From: Rhodanobacter thiooxydans
GTDB taxonomy: Bacteria; Pseudomonadota; Gammaproteobacteria; Xanthomonadales; Rhodanobacteraceae
Length of the DNA: 64,000 nucleotides
Direction: 5' to 3'
Assembly: GCF_021545845.1 (NCBI RefSeq)
Contig: NZ_CP088923.1
Coordinates: 806,001 to 870,000 of the forward strand
Positions within the stretch are counted from its first letter, which is position 1. Each line of letters begins with the position of its first letter. The position numbers were made by a program, and so were the translations under genes. Below are positions 33,151 through 42,766 of the stretch, piece by piece. The notes beneath the pieces are model-generated. The model was not told the DNA's origin, made no database searches, and saw nothing but the letters and a program-made list of their open reading frames with translations.

Positions 33151-35823
33151 CTACTCGGCGGCATCGCGGTGCGTGGGCGGCGGCTCGGTGGCGTCGGGCA
33201 GGCGGCGATCGCTGCCGCTGCGCCGCTCGTGCTCGTGCTGTTCGGTGTCGACGTGGCGTCGATGCAGGTCCGTCGCCGCGGCGTCGGCGGGCAGTGCGTC
33301 GGGGGCGACGGCCGGATCGCCCGCCGCCGGCTCCTTGTCGCCGCCGGGGGTGATCTTCAGGATCGAGTGGCGCACCTCGCGCGAAAGGATCACCCGCGCG
33401 TCGCGCACCATGCCTTCCAGCGAGGCGTCGTAGTCGAGCTTGCCGGCGTCGTCGGTCCACACGATGCGCCGCTCGCGCAGCTTCTGGATGAAGCCGCGGA
33501 ACAACGCCTTGTCGAAGAACTCCGGCGCGGTCAGCTCGTTGAGCAGGGACAGTCGCTGCGCGGTGAGCGAGCAGGCGTTCTCCAGCTCGGCGCCGGTCAG
33601 CGTGTGCGGACCGTTCTTGACCAGCGCGGCGATGGTGATGTAGTAGCGTTCGAAGGCCTGGATCAGGCTGCGCGCGATCACCCTGAGCTGGAACGCGCCG
33701 TCGTCCTGGCCGGGGCTGCGTTCCAGCACGCGGCCGTCGGCGACCGCTTCGAGCAGGCCGCGGCGCACGAAGAAGTCGATGGTGGCCTGCAACTGTGCGA
33801 CGAAGCCGTCCTCGTCCCACGGCAGGAACAGCTCGCCCTGGATGAACGGGTAGATGATCCGGCCCAGCCGCAGGATCGAGGAGCGCGACATGCGCCGGTT
33901 GTTGAGGAAGCAGCACGCCACCCACGCGGCGGTGGCGGTGAGGTGCAGCACGTTGTTGCGGAAGTAGCTGAGCAGCACCGCGCGCTCGCCGGTGGCGGTG
34001 AGCACGTCGCCGAGCGGGTGCTGCACGCGCTGGATCCAGCCCATCTGCTCGCCGTAGGCGATGATCGCCGCCGGGTTCATCGGGGTCAGCGTGATGCGGT
34101 CCGAGTACGGCAGTTCCTCCAGCATCGCCTTGCCCAGGTCGAGCTGGGTCAGCAGGTCGCTCTCGGCCATCGCGTGCTTCGGCGTGGCCAGCAGGGCCAG
34201 CGCCAGCAGGTTGATCGGGTTGACGTCGGCGGCGCGGTTGATGTTGACCTGGATCTGCTTGGCGAGGCGGTCGGTCACCGCGCCCAGCCATTCCGGCTTC
34301 GCCTCGGGATCGGTGCCGGCGCTGCGCCAATGGTCGCTGGCCGCGTCCAGCAGTGGGGTCAGCTCGATCGGTTCGCCGAAATTCAGCGCCACGTGGCCGT
34401 AGCGCTGGCGCAGCACCTTGAGTCCCTTGAGCAGGCCGAGCAGCGACTCCTTCTCCTTCGGCTGGCCGCTGAGCTCGCCGATGTAGCTCTTGCCCTCCAT
34501 CAGCTTCTCGTAGCCGATGTAGACCGGCTGGAACAGCACCGGCCGGCGCGGCGCGCGCAGGAACGCGCGGATGGTCATCGCCAGCATGCCGGCGCGCGGC
34601 GCCAGCAGCCGCCCGGTGCGCGAGCGGCCGCCTTCGATGAAGTATTCCATCGGCACGCCGCGGTCGATCAGTTGCGCCACGTATTCGTTGAACACCACCG
34701 AGTACAGCGCGTTGCCGCGGAAGCTGCGGCGCAGGAAGAACGCGCCGCCGCGGCGCAGGATCGGTCCGATCAACGGCAGGTCGAGGTTCACGCCTGCCGC
34801 GATGTGCGGCACTACCACGCCGGACACGTGCAGCTGGTAGCTCATCAGCAGGTAGTCGGCGTGGCTGCGGTGGCAGGGCACGTAGATCACCTCGTGGCCG
34901 GGCGCGGCGGCGCGCGCCTTGTCGAAGTGGTGCATGGCGATGCCGTCGTACAGCTTGTTCCAGAAGTTGGACAGCAGGAACGAGGCCGAGCGCACCACCG
35001 GGTGCGAGTAGTCGGCGGCAATCTCCAGCACCAGCTGATGCGCCTTGCGCCAGGCCTTGGCGTGGCTGATCTTCTCCTTCGCCGCGGTGGCGGCGATCGC
35101 CGCACGCACCGGCTCGGCGTTCAGCACCGCGTCGACCACCGTGCGCTTGTGCGACAGGTCCGGCCCGATCACCGCGGCGCGGATGCGGTGGAAGTGGGTG
35201 CGCAGCACCCGCGAGACCTTGCGGGCGAAGCGCTCGGGGGTGATCCCGCCCGATTCTTCCAGGGTCTGGCGCAGCGACACCGGCGTGGAGAAATGCACCA
35301 CCGTGTCGCGTCCGTTCAGCAGCAGCGCCAGCATGCGGCGGAAGCGGCCCACCATCACCCAGTTTTCCGAGAACAGCACGCGGAACCAGCCACTGTCGCG
35401 GCTGGGCGCGCGGCCCACATAGATGGATACCGGCATGATCTGGATGTCGCTTTCGGGCAGACCCTCCAGCGAGTGGACCAGCTGCCGCAGCGCCTCGTTC
35501 GGATTGCGCTTGCGGTTGCGGCCGAGCAGGCTGCCGTCGCGCCGCGCCAGCGCGAACACCGAGCGCCGCCGGCGGGTCCCGGCCAGTGGCTGCATCGGGT
35601 TGGGCAGGCCGGCCTCGCGGCAGGCGCGCTGCAGGATCAGCGCGTCGGAAAAACCATCGCGCTCGATCACATAGCAGACCGGCACGCCGGCCTGCAGCAG
35701 GGCGGCAGGCTCGGCCGGGTCGCGGCGGATGCGCACCCATGGCTGCAGCAGCTGGCCGGCCAGGTTGAACCACCAGGGGGCGCGAGGGCGGGCGGGGGAG
35801 TCCGCGGCGGTAGTCATTTGCAT
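33151..35823 (-). CDS. plsB: PlsB, glycerol-3-phosphate 1-O-acyltransferase
   Basis: Membrane enzyme making lysophosphatidic acid from glycerol-3-phosphate and acyl-ACP or acyl-CoA, the first step of phospholipid synthesis. At 890 residues it is longer than E. coli PlsB (807). Acyltransferase motifs are intact: PCHRSHADYLLMSYQL (HX4D) near 325, GAFFLRRSFRGN near 375, YFIEGGRSRTGR near 400 and VLFQPVYIGYEKL near 435. The C-terminus carries extra low-complexity residues (AAGDPAVAPDALPADAAATD, about 850-870). Together with pssA and gpsA it covers much of phospholipid synthesis in this window. Confidence 0.95.
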   Translation of the reverse strand: MQMTTAADSPARPRAPWWFNLAGQLLQPWVRIRRDPAEPAALLQAGVPVCYVIERDGFSDALILQRACREAGLPNPMQPLAGTRRRRSVFALARRDGSLLGRNRKRNPNEALRQLVHSLEGLPESDIQIMPVSIYVGRAPSRDSGWFRVLFSENWVMVGRFRRMLALLLNGRDTVVHFSTPVSLRQTLEESGGITPERFARKVSRVLRTHFHRIRAAVIGPDLSHKRTVVDAVLNAEPVRAAIAATAAKEKISHAKAWRKAHQLVLEIAADYSHPVVRSASFLLSNFWNKLYDGIAMHHFDKARAAAPGHEVIYVPCHRSHADYLLMSYQLHVSGVVVPHIAAGVNLDLPLIGPILRRGGAFFLRRSFRGNALYSVVFNEYVAQLIDRGVPMEYFIEGGRSRTGRLLAPRAGMLAMTIRAFLRAPRRPVLFQPVYIGYEKLMEGKSYIGELSGQPKEKESLLGLLKGLKVLRQRYGHVALNFGEPIELTPLLDAASDHWRSAGTDPEAKPEWLGAVTDRLAKQIQVNINRAADVNPINLLALALLATPKHAMAESDLLTQLDLGKAMLEELPYSDRITLTPMNPAAIIAYGEQMGWIQRVQHPLGDVLTATGERAVLLSYFRNNVLHLTATAAWVACCFLNNRRMSRSSILRLGRIIYPFIQGELFLPWDEDGFVAQLQATIDFFVRRGLLEAVADGRVLERSPGQDDGAFQLRVIARSLIQAFERYYITIAALVKNGPHTLTGAELENACSLTAQRLSLLNELTAPEFFDKALFRGFIQKLRERRIVWTDDAGKLDYDASLEGMVRDARVILSREVRHSILKITPGGDKEPAAGDPAVAPDALPADAAATDLHRRHVDTEQHEHERRSGSDRRLPDATEPPPTHRDAAE

Positions 35824-35848
35824 CCGTCCATTCTAACGGCTGCGTCGT

Positions 35849-36757
35849 TCAGTCTTTCGCAACGGCGCTGGCGGCGGTGGCTGGTGCCGCCTGTTGCTGC
35901 AGCTGGCGGTGCGAGCGGCGCGCATTGTGCAACAGGTCCTCGCTGTACCAGCGGCTGTTCTCCTGCACCAGCGCCGTTTCGGCCGACAGCGGCTTGCCGA
36001 GCAGGGTGTAGTCGACCCTGACCACCGCGCGGCCGGCCGTGTTGGTGAGCGGGGTGAGCCGCACGGAGTCGAGCGTGTCGTCCACCGACAGGCCGTAGAT
36101 CACCAGCAACCGCTTGAGGCCGCTCCAGGCGACGGCGTACTTGGCCATGCTGGCGTCAAAATCCATCGCGTGCAGCTGGTCGGGGTCCTTCAGGTCCAGC
36201 TGGCGCGCCGTCGCCACGGCCACGCCGACCGCCTGCTTCGCCCGGGCCTGGTCGAACCACGGCGTCTGCTGCGCCCACGGCAGCAGCGCGTCGAGCGCGC
36301 CGTCGAGCTGGGTTTTCTGCGCGTCGCTGAGCGTGCGGCTCTGCGCGATGGCGCTTTTCAGCGTGGCCTCGCCCATGCTGATCAGTACCGGCAGCTGGTC
36401 GTGGTACTGCAGCTCCATCGCGGCCAGCTTCGGTTGCAGCTCGGCGTACAGCTGGTTCTCGGCGTCCGGGCCGGTGAGCTTGCGCATGGACTGGTCGAGG
36501 CGGGCGCGGTCCTCGGCGCTGGTCGGCTGCGCATCGCGCTGCTGCAGGCGCCAGTCGGCGCGCAGGTTGGCATAGTCGGCCGGCGGCAGCGCGTGCTTCC
36601 ACAACCGGTCGAAGTCGCCGGCCTTGAGCAGGTCGATCGAGGCCTGCAGCGCCGCCTGCGGCGTGCTGCCGCCGGCTTGTGCCGCCTCGTCCCTGCCGTG
36701 GCAGGCGCCCAGCAGCAGCGCGGCAAGCAGCATCGGCATCGCATGGCGAAGTCGCAT
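35849..36757 (-). CDS. Predicted lipoprotein, unknown function
   Basis: A 302-residue protein with a lipoprotein signal (MRLRHAMPMLLAALLLGACHG; Cys at residue 19). The body is helical and charged, with STPQAALQASIDLLKAGDFDRLW resembling the start of DUF4878-like small stress lipoproteins, and later VRVDYTLLGKPLSAETALVQ. I cannot assign a family with confidence. ATG at 36757 is chosen because it gives the signal peptide. It lies 25 bases upstream of plsB on the same strand and may be co-transcribed with it. Confidence 0.75.
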   Translation of the reverse strand: MRLRHAMPMLLAALLLGACHGRDEAAQAGGSTPQAALQASIDLLKAGDFDRLWKHALPPADYANLRADWRLQQRDAQPTSAEDRARLDQSMRKLTGPDAENQLYAELQPKLAAMELQYHDQLPVLISMGEATLKSAIAQSRTLSDAQKTQLDGALDALLPWAQQTPWFDQARAKQAVGVAVATARQLDLKDPDQLHAMDFDASMAKYAVAWSGLKRLLVIYGLSVDDTLDSVRLTPLTNTAGRAVVRVDYTLLGKPLSAETALVQENSRWYSEDLLHNARRSHRQLQQQAAPATAASAVAKD

Positions 36758-36999
36758 TGGCGTCTCGCGGTGGATGGTGGCGGAGCAGGCGCCACGGGGC
36801 GGGTGAGCGCGCAGGGTAAGGGCCACGGCGGTCGCGAAACAAGGGCGCGGCGCGAGTTTTCGCGGGGCCGGAAAAGAAAACCCCGCGGGCGTTGGCCTCG
36901 CGGGGAAATCCGGCGGAGCCGGAAGGGAAATGGCCTTGCCTGCAAAGATCTTGGTCAGCAGGTGTTGGCGGGTCAAATATTACCCGCTCGTTAAAGTTG

Positions 37000-37023
37000 A
37001 GGCAATGCTTTTGCATTACCTCA
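37000..37023. terminator. Hairpin between two minus-strand genes
   Basis: GAGGCAATGC, loop TTTT, GCATTACCTC (one mismatch). It sits downstream of the acid phosphatase gene and about 245 bases upstream of the lipoprotein start, in the 295-bp gap that otherwise shows only A+T-rich stretches. Possibly a terminator for the phosphatase gene. Confidence 0.4.
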
Positions 37024-37052
37024 TAATCCGCTGTTTCTGAAAGATGTTTTCT

Positions 37053-37952
37053 CTACTCGTAGCGTAGCGCGTCGATCTTCTGCCGACGCCGCTGCTCCAG
37101 CGGCGCGGACCAGTCGTTGTTGAACAGCGCTGGCTCCCACGAACCGTAGGTCGCATTCGGCAACACGAACCAGCGCGAGCCGATCCAGCCCATATACGGC
37201 GCCATCGCCCGCTGGCGACCGGCGGCATTGTTCGCCAGCACCGTTACGAAGTCGCCGATCTGGTCGCCGAACTGCATCAGCACGCGGTACTTGCGGCTGA
37301 TCAGCTGGCGCCGGCAGCCCTTCTCGGTGCCGACCTGCTCGCAGCCTTCGACGAAGGTGCCCAGGCCGAGGAACGCCTCCGGGCCGGAGACCGGCAGGCC
37401 GGCCTTGCGCAGGTTGGCCAGGGTGACCTGGTCCAGGTCCTTGGCGCGGTTGGACACGTAGAGCACGGCGATGCCGTGTTTGGCGGCGAACCGGGTGAAC
37501 TCGACCACGCCGGGAAGCGCTCCCGCGCTTTCCTGCTTGCACCATTCGGCCCAGTCCGCCTCGTTGTATTCGCCGCCGCTGCGCACCAGGCGCGCCTGGT
37601 ACGGCGAGTTGTCCAACACGGTCTCGTCGATGTCCAGCACCACCGCCGGCCTGAGGCCGCCGGCCGGCGCCACGCGGTCGTCCTTGGCCAGCGCGTCCCA
37701 CTGGCGGTCCTTCATGGCGGCGAGCAGGCGCGTCTGGGCGTCGCGGTAGGTTTGCAGGTAGATCAGGTCGTGTTCGATCGCGGTCTGGCTCCACGCCACC
37801 GCGTTGAGGTTGTCGTTGGCGGCGACGCTGACCGTGGTTGCCGCCGGGGCCGGCGCAGCGGGCGTCGCCACGGCCGCAGGATGGCGGGGAGCGCTGGCGC
37901 AGCCGGCCAGCAGGGCCAGCGCGAGCAGCGACGTGGAAAGACGCAACGGCAT
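37053..37952 (-). CDS. Class C acid phosphatase lipoprotein (e(P4)-like, HAD superfamily)
   Basis: A 299-residue outer-membrane lipoprotein: lipobox LLAGC (Cys about residue 18), then a disordered Ala/Pro segment and a HAD phosphatase domain. The catalytic motif DIDETVLDN (about 107-115) is the class C form DxDxTxxDN; YVSNR is motif II and a late GDQIGDF is motif III. Relatives dephosphorylate nucleotides such as NMN or 5'-AMP in the periplasm for uptake. Two cysteines in FVEGCEQVGTEKGC may form a disulfide. Confidence 0.9.
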   Translation of the reverse strand: MPLRLSTSLLALALLAGCASAPRHPAAVATPAAPAPAATTVSVAANDNLNAVAWSQTAIEHDLIYLQTYRDAQTRLLAAMKDRQWDALAKDDRVAPAGGLRPAVVLDIDETVLDNSPYQARLVRSGGEYNEADWAEWCKQESAGALPGVVEFTRFAAKHGIAVLYVSNRAKDLDQVTLANLRKAGLPVSGPEAFLGLGTFVEGCEQVGTEKGCRRQLISRKYRVLMQFGDQIGDFVTVLANNAAGRQRAMAPYMGWIGSRWFVLPNATYGSWEPALFNNDWSAPLEQRRRQKIDALRYE

Positions 37953-38080
37953 GAAGGCGTTCCCTGGAAATAATCGAAGCGAAACAATGAACGCAGTTTA
38001 CGACAGCCCCATGGCAGGGCTGGCAGCCACGGCGGGCTGCTGACAGACTGGCGCTCCCGCTTCCCACGGTTTCATTTCGC

Positions 38081-39112
38081 ATGGACTCCAGCTTGCCCGC
38101 CCTGCGCCCGCCTTCGACGGTCGTCCGCTACGCAAGTTACCTGCTGGCGGCCACGGCGCTGTTGCTGATCGTGGAGATCCACCTGTTGCCGGCGCTGCTG
38201 GCCGGCCTGCTGGTGTTCGAGCTGGTGCAGACGATGGTGCCGCTGCTGGGCCGGCGCATTCCCGGCGACCGCGCGCGGGTGGTGGTGGTCGCGCTGCTCG
38301 GCGCGGTGGTGGTGGGCCTGTTGATCCTGCTGATCCTTGGCGCGATCAGCGTGTTCCAGCGCGAGATCGGCAACCCGCAGTTGCTGTGGCAGCAGCAGCT
38401 GATGCCGCTGGTGGAAAAGGCGCGCCAGCAGCTGCCGCCGATCCTGGTGAACAACCTGCCGGACAGCGTCGACGACCTGCGCGTGGGCGCGATCGAGCTG
38501 GCGCACAAGCACGCGGCCACGTTGCAGCTGGCGGGCAAGGGCGTGGTGCGCGTGCTGCTGCACATCCTGATCGGCCTGGTGCTGGGCGCGATCGTGGCGT
38601 TGAGCCGCACCCGTCCGGCGCACCAGATGGGCCCGCTGGCGGCGACGCTGAGCCTGCGCTGCCAGCGACTGGCCGAGGCGTTCCACAACATCGTGTTCGC
38701 GCAGATCAAGATCTCGCTGATCAACACCTTGTTCACCGCGGTCTTCCTGCTCGCCCTGCTGCCGCTGATGGGCATCCACGTGCCGCTGGCCAAGACGCTG
38801 GTGGTGGTGACCTTCGTGGTTGGCCTGCTGCCGGTGCTCGGCAACCTGATCTCCAACACCGCGATCACCGTGGTCGGGCTGTCGGTGTCGCTGGGCGTGG
38901 GCATCGCCGCACTGGTCTTCCTGGTGCTGATCCACAAGCTGGAGTACTTCCTCAACGCGCGCATCGTCGGCACCCAGATCCGTGCCCGCGCGTGGGAGCT
39001 GCTGGTGGCCATGCTGCTGATGGAGGCTGCGTTCGGCCTGCCCGGGGTGATCGCCGCGCCGATCTACTATGCGTACCTGAAGAGCGAGCTGGAAGCCGAG
39101 GGCCTGCTGTAG
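38081..39112 (+). CDS. AI-2E family (UPF0118) membrane transporter
   Basis: A 343-residue permease of the AI-2E/PerM family, with about seven to eight membrane helices: two at the N-terminus (residues 17-90), a cytoplasmic or periplasmic section (100-170) and a C-terminal helical bundle. The PF01594 signatures appear as LPVLGNLISNTAITVVGLS and the terminal PGVIAAPIYYAYLKSELEAEGLL. Family members have been linked to autoinducer-2 or sodium/proton export; the substrate is unknown. Its TAG stop is part of the GTAG head of a REP pair. Confidence 0.88.
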   Translation: MDSSLPALRPPSTVVRYASYLLAATALLLIVEIHLLPALLAGLLVFELVQTMVPLLGRRIPGDRARVVVVALLGAVVVGLLILLILGAISVFQREIGNPQLLWQQQLMPLVEKARQQLPPILVNNLPDSVDDLRVGAIELAHKHAATLQLAGKGVVRVLLHILIGLVLGAIVALSRTRPAHQMGPLAATLSLRCQRLAEAFHNIVFAQIKISLINTLFTAVFLLALLPLMGIHVPLAKTLVVVTFVVGLLPVLGNLISNTAITVVGLSVSLGVGIAALVFLVLIHKLEYFLNARIVGTQIRARAWELLVAMLLMEAAFGLPGVIAAPIYYAYLKSELEAEGLL

Positions 39113-39183
39113 GAGCGCATCCTGTGCGCGATGCTCTTGGCTCCGTTCGACATCAGAGCATCGCGCACAGGGTGCGCTCCTAC
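39109..39183. repeat. GTAG-type REP pair (REPIN)
   Basis: Two inverted arms of 29 bp, each GTAG followed by GAGCGCAYCCTGTGCGCGATGCTC, separated by a 17-base spacer. This is the standard architecture of REPINs, which are mobilised by RAYT transposases. The stop codon TAG of the AI-2E gene is the TAG of the left arm. Fills most of the 130-bp gap before rep. Confidence 0.85.
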
Positions 39184-39244
39184 AAAAGCGCGCATCGGCG
39201 GCAGGTGTCCGCTTGCGGGCGATGTCTCCCGGATCCCGCGCCAA

Positions 39245-41227
39245 TCAGCCGCCGGCCAGCATCGCCTTGATCCGCGCCATGTGCGACTCGGCGGTCTCGC
39301 GGGTCACTTCCTTGTCCGCTTCCGGGTCCTTGCCCTGCCAGTGCAGGTCGGCCTGCGGCAACTCGTGCAGGAAGCGGCTGGGCTGGTTGTTGTGGACCTC
39401 GCCGTAGCGTTTGGTCTTGGCCGACCACGACAGCGTCAGCAGTTCCTTGGCGCGGGTGATGCCGACGTACATCAGCCGGCGCTCCTCGTCGACGCGACCT
39501 TCGTCCAGCGCGCCCTCGTGCGGCAGCGTGCCGTCCTCGCAGCCGGCGATGAAGACGAAGCGGAACTCCAGCCCCTTCGCCGCGTGCAGGGTCATCATGC
39601 GCACCGCGTTGCCGGGTTCGTCGCGGTCGGCGTGGCTGAGCAGGGCGAGCTGCGCGGCGAGGTCGCCGGCGCTGTTGCCGCCCTTCTGCATCGCGCGGAA
39701 CCAGTCGGCCAGTTCCTTCAGGTTGCCCAGCTTGCGTTCGCGCACCGTCGCGTCGGTGGTGCCGGCGGCGATCTGCGCCGCGTAACCCGTGCGTTTCAGG
39801 ATCAGTTCGACCAGGTCGGCCGCGCTCTGGTGCAGCGAGGCGCTGCGTAGTTCGTCCAGCAGGTTCGCGAACGAAGCCAGCGCCGCGGCCGGGCGCGGGG
39901 TGAGCTGGCGCAGCACACCGTCGCTGCGGGTGGCGTCGAGCAGCGACGAGTGGCGCGACTGCGCGAGCTGGCCCAGCTTCTCCAGCGTGGTCGCGCCGAT
40001 CTCGCGCTTCGGCACGTTGACCACGCGCAGGAACGCGGCGTCGTCGCTGGGGTTGGTCAGCAGGCGCAGGTAGCACAGCAGGTCCTTCACCTCGGCGCGG
40101 TCGAGGAAGCTCAAGGCGCCGGTGAGGTGGTACGGAATGCGCGCCAGACGTAAAGCTTTTTCAAGAACCCGCGCCTGGAAGTTGCCGCGGTAGAGGATCG
40201 CCATGTCGTCCCAGCGCGCCTTGTGCTTCTCGGCCAGGGTGGTGGCGATCGAGGCGATCTTCTCGGCCTCGTGCTCGGCTTCCTTGCACTCCAGCACGCG
40301 GATCGGCGCGCCTTCCGGGTGCTCGCTCCACAGCTTCTTCTCGTGGCTGTGCGGGTTGTGCGCGATCAGCGCGTTCGCTGCGCGCAGGATGCGCCGGCCG
40401 CAGCGATAGTTCTGTTCCAGCTTGATCACGCGCAGGTTCGGCCAGTCGCGGCCGAGCTGGTCGATGTTCTCCGGGTTGGCGCCGCGCCAGGCGTAGATCG
40501 ACTGGTCGTCGTCGCCCACGCAGGTGATGTGGCCGCGTTCGCCGGCCAGCACCTTGAGCAGGCGGTACTGCGCGTCGTTGGTGTCCTGGTACTCGTCCAC
40601 CAGCAGGTAGCGCAGGCGCTCGCGCCAGGCGTCGCGGCATTCGTCGTCGCTTTCAAGGATGCGCAGCGGCAGCCGGATCAGATCGTCGAAATCCACCGCG
40701 TTGAACGTGGCCAGGCGCGCCTGGTACAGCTCGTAGATCGTCGCCGCCTCCAGCTCGCGCGGGCTGCGCGCGGCGGCCAGCGCCTCTTCCGGCGACAGCC
40801 CGCCGTTCTTCGCACGGCTGAGCAGGTTGCGCAGGCCGAACAGCACGTCGGGCTTGGCGCCCTTCGGCGCCAACTCCTTCACGATGCCCTCGCTGTCGTC
40901 CGCGTCCAGCACCGAGAAGCCGCGGCGCAGGCCTGCGCGCGCGTGCTCGATCTGCAGGAACTTCAGCCCCAGCGCATGGAACGTGCTCACCGTGAGCGCG
41001 GCGGCATCCTCGCTGCTGATCAGCTTCGCCACGCGCTCGCGCATCTCGCGCGCGGCCTTGTTGGTGAAGGTGATCGCGGCGATTTTCGAGGCGGCCAGCT
41101 TGCGACGCTGGATCAGGTAGGCAATCTTCTGCGTGATCACGCTGGTCTTGCCGGAACCCGCGCCTGCCAGCACCAGCAGCGGGGTATCGCAGTGTTCGAC
41201 GGCGGCCAGTTGTTGCGGATTGAGCAT
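39245..41227 (-). CDS. rep: Rep, ATP-dependent DNA helicase
   Basis: A 660-residue superfamily 1A helicase of the Rep/UvrD type that unwinds DNA 3' to 5' and clears proteins ahead of replication forks. Motifs: Q motif MLNPQQLAAVEH, Walker A AGAGSGKT (about 21-28), LLVDEYQDTN (II), VGDDDQSIYAWRGA (III), and late MTLHAAKGLEF (V) and VGITRAKELLTL (VI). The length and the LNPQQ start favour Rep over UvrD (about 720). ATG at 41227; in the opposite direction from the FAD oxidoreductase with 103 bases between starts. Confidence 0.92.
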   Translation of the reverse strand: MLNPQQLAAVEHCDTPLLVLAGAGSGKTSVITQKIAYLIQRRKLAASKIAAITFTNKAAREMRERVAKLISSEDAAALTVSTFHALGLKFLQIEHARAGLRRGFSVLDADDSEGIVKELAPKGAKPDVLFGLRNLLSRAKNGGLSPEEALAAARSPRELEAATIYELYQARLATFNAVDFDDLIRLPLRILESDDECRDAWRERLRYLLVDEYQDTNDAQYRLLKVLAGERGHITCVGDDDQSIYAWRGANPENIDQLGRDWPNLRVIKLEQNYRCGRRILRAANALIAHNPHSHEKKLWSEHPEGAPIRVLECKEAEHEAEKIASIATTLAEKHKARWDDMAILYRGNFQARVLEKALRLARIPYHLTGALSFLDRAEVKDLLCYLRLLTNPSDDAAFLRVVNVPKREIGATTLEKLGQLAQSRHSSLLDATRSDGVLRQLTPRPAAALASFANLLDELRSASLHQSAADLVELILKRTGYAAQIAAGTTDATVRERKLGNLKELADWFRAMQKGGNSAGDLAAQLALLSHADRDEPGNAVRMMTLHAAKGLEFRFVFIAGCEDGTLPHEGALDEGRVDEERRLMYVGITRAKELLTLSWSAKTKRYGEVHNNQPSRFLHELPQADLHWQGKDPEADKEVTRETAESHMARIKAMLAGG

Positions 41228-41330
41228 GGATCGGGCGAGGCGTGAGGCGGCGGTCGATGGTAGCAGAGCGCCGCTGGCGCACCTGCCAGCTTCGGCCATA
41301 ATCGGGTGCGCGCACAGTCCGGGGAATGGC

Positions 41331-42641
41331 ATGGCGGAACTGGAAGTCGAGCAGTGCGACGTGGCGGTGATCGGCGGCGGCCCCGGCGGCAGTACCGCCG
41401 CCACCCTGCTGGCGCGCCGCGGCTACAAGGTGATTGCGCTGGAGAAGGCGCGCCACCCGCGCTTCCACATCGGCGAATCGCTGCTGCCGATGAACCTGCC
41501 GGTGTTCGAGCGGCTGGGCGTGCTGGGCAAGGTGCGCGAGCTGGGCGTGTTCAAGCGCGGCGCGGATTTCGAGACGGACGACGCGTGCGGCTACAACGTC
41601 TACGCGTTCGCCCGTGCGATCGGACACAGCCCGCCACATGCGTACCAGGTGTGGCGGCAGGATTTGGACCGGATGCTGTACCAGCATGCGCGCGGCTGCG
41701 GCGCCGACGCGCGCGAAGGGCACGAGGTGCTGCGGGTGGAGCAGCGCGGCCCGCGTGAGAGCCGGCTGGAGGTGCGCACCGACGACGGCCGCGACTACGC
41801 GATCCGGGCGCGCTACGTGGTGGACGCCAGCGGCCGCGATGCGCTGCTGGCGACGAAGATGAAGCTGCGGCGCAAGAGCGCCCGGCACCAGAGTGCGGCA
41901 ATCTTCGGCCACTTCCGCGGCGCCGACCGGCGCGACGGCGAAGATGCCGGCAACGTCAGCATCTACCGCTTCGCGCATGGCTGGATGTGGATGATCCCGC
42001 TGCCCGACGAGGTGATGAGCGTGGGCGCGGTGTGCCGGCCGGATTACCTGAAGCAGCGCAAGGGCCGCACGGTGGAGTTCCTGCTCGATACACTGAGACT
42101 CAACCCGGCGCTGTGGCAGCGTGTCGAGCGCGCCGGGCTGATCGGCAACGAGGTGCATGTCACCGGCAACTATTCCTACGACGCGACCCGCATGGGCGGC
42201 CCGGGCTGGGTGCTGGTGGGCGATGCATTCGCCTTCCTCGATCCGGTGTTTTCCTCCGGCGTGTACCTGGCGATGGATGGCGCGGAGCGGGTCGCCGAGC
42301 TGGTCGATGCGGCCTTGCGCGAACCGCGGTGCGAGCGGGCCCTGCTGCGCCGGCTGGAGCGGCGCCAGCGCAAGGGCATGGCACGCTTCGCGTTCTTCAT
42401 CCACCGCTTCAACGGGCCGGTGATGCGGCAGATGCTGCGCTCGCCGCGCAACACCTGGCAGCTGGAGCAGGCGGTGATCTCGATGCTAGCCGGCGACCTG
42501 TTCGACACGCCGAAGGTGCTGTGGCGGCTGCAGCTGTTCAAGCTGGTCTACGCGATCCTGTGCCTGCACGACTGGCGCCGCAGCCGCGCCGAACGCCGTT
42601 ATCGGCTGGCCCAGGCTCGCGCGCCTGTGGGCCGGGAATAG
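41331..42641 (+). CDS. FAD-dependent oxidoreductase (halogenase/geranylgeranyl reductase family)
   Basis: A 436-residue flavoprotein. The Rossmann motif VIGGGPGGSTAATLLARRG starts near residue 13; HPRFHIGESLLP near 45 is typical of the tryptophan-halogenase/geranylgeranyl reductase group, and VLVGDAFAFLDPVFSSG near 300 is the GD motif. No Trp-halogenase WxWxIP is seen (HGWMWMIPLP takes its place), so halogenation is not implied. Possible substrates are polyprenyl lipids. The final residues and TAG stop run into the heptad array (GGGAATAG). No operon partner upstream. Confidence 0.82.
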   Translation: MAELEVEQCDVAVIGGGPGGSTAATLLARRGYKVIALEKARHPRFHIGESLLPMNLPVFERLGVLGKVRELGVFKRGADFETDDACGYNVYAFARAIGHSPPHAYQVWRQDLDRMLYQHARGCGADAREGHEVLRVEQRGPRESRLEVRTDDGRDYAIRARYVVDASGRDALLATKMKLRRKSARHQSAAIFGHFRGADRRDGEDAGNVSIYRFAHGWMWMIPLPDEVMSVGAVCRPDYLKQRKGRTVEFLLDTLRLNPALWQRVERAGLIGNEVHVTGNYSYDATRMGGPGWVLVGDAFAFLDPVFSSGVYLAMDGAERVAELVDAALREPRCERALLRRLERRQRKGMARFAFFIHRFNGPVMRQMLRSPRNTWQLEQAVISMLAGDLFDTPKVLWRLQLFKLVYAILCLHDWRRSRAERRYRLAQARAPVGRE

Positions 42642-42764
42642 GGAGTAGGGAATAGGAAAAGCCGCCGCTCTCGCGGGCGGACGTCCGTGAGAAACTGGGG
42701 AGCACAGCTGGGCCACGGCGCAGCTCTTGCCATTCCCTATTCCCTACTCCCTATTCCCGGCTCC
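42634..42764. repeat. Inverted heptad-repeat element 2
   Basis: Left array: GGGAATA, GGGAGTA, GGGAATA (42634-42654). Right array (42732-42758) carries the same three units in the same order on the other strand, so the arms form a near-perfect stem. The right end is CCCGGCTCC as at 2187. The stop of the FAD oxidoreductase lies in the left array and the tdk start is immediately after the right array. Confidence 0.85.
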
Positions 42765-42766
42765 CA

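Noticed and set aside
32803..36021. Plus-strand open frame of 1072 codons antisense to plsB
   Set aside because: Product is Arg/Ala/Val/His-rich and antisense to an intact plsB.
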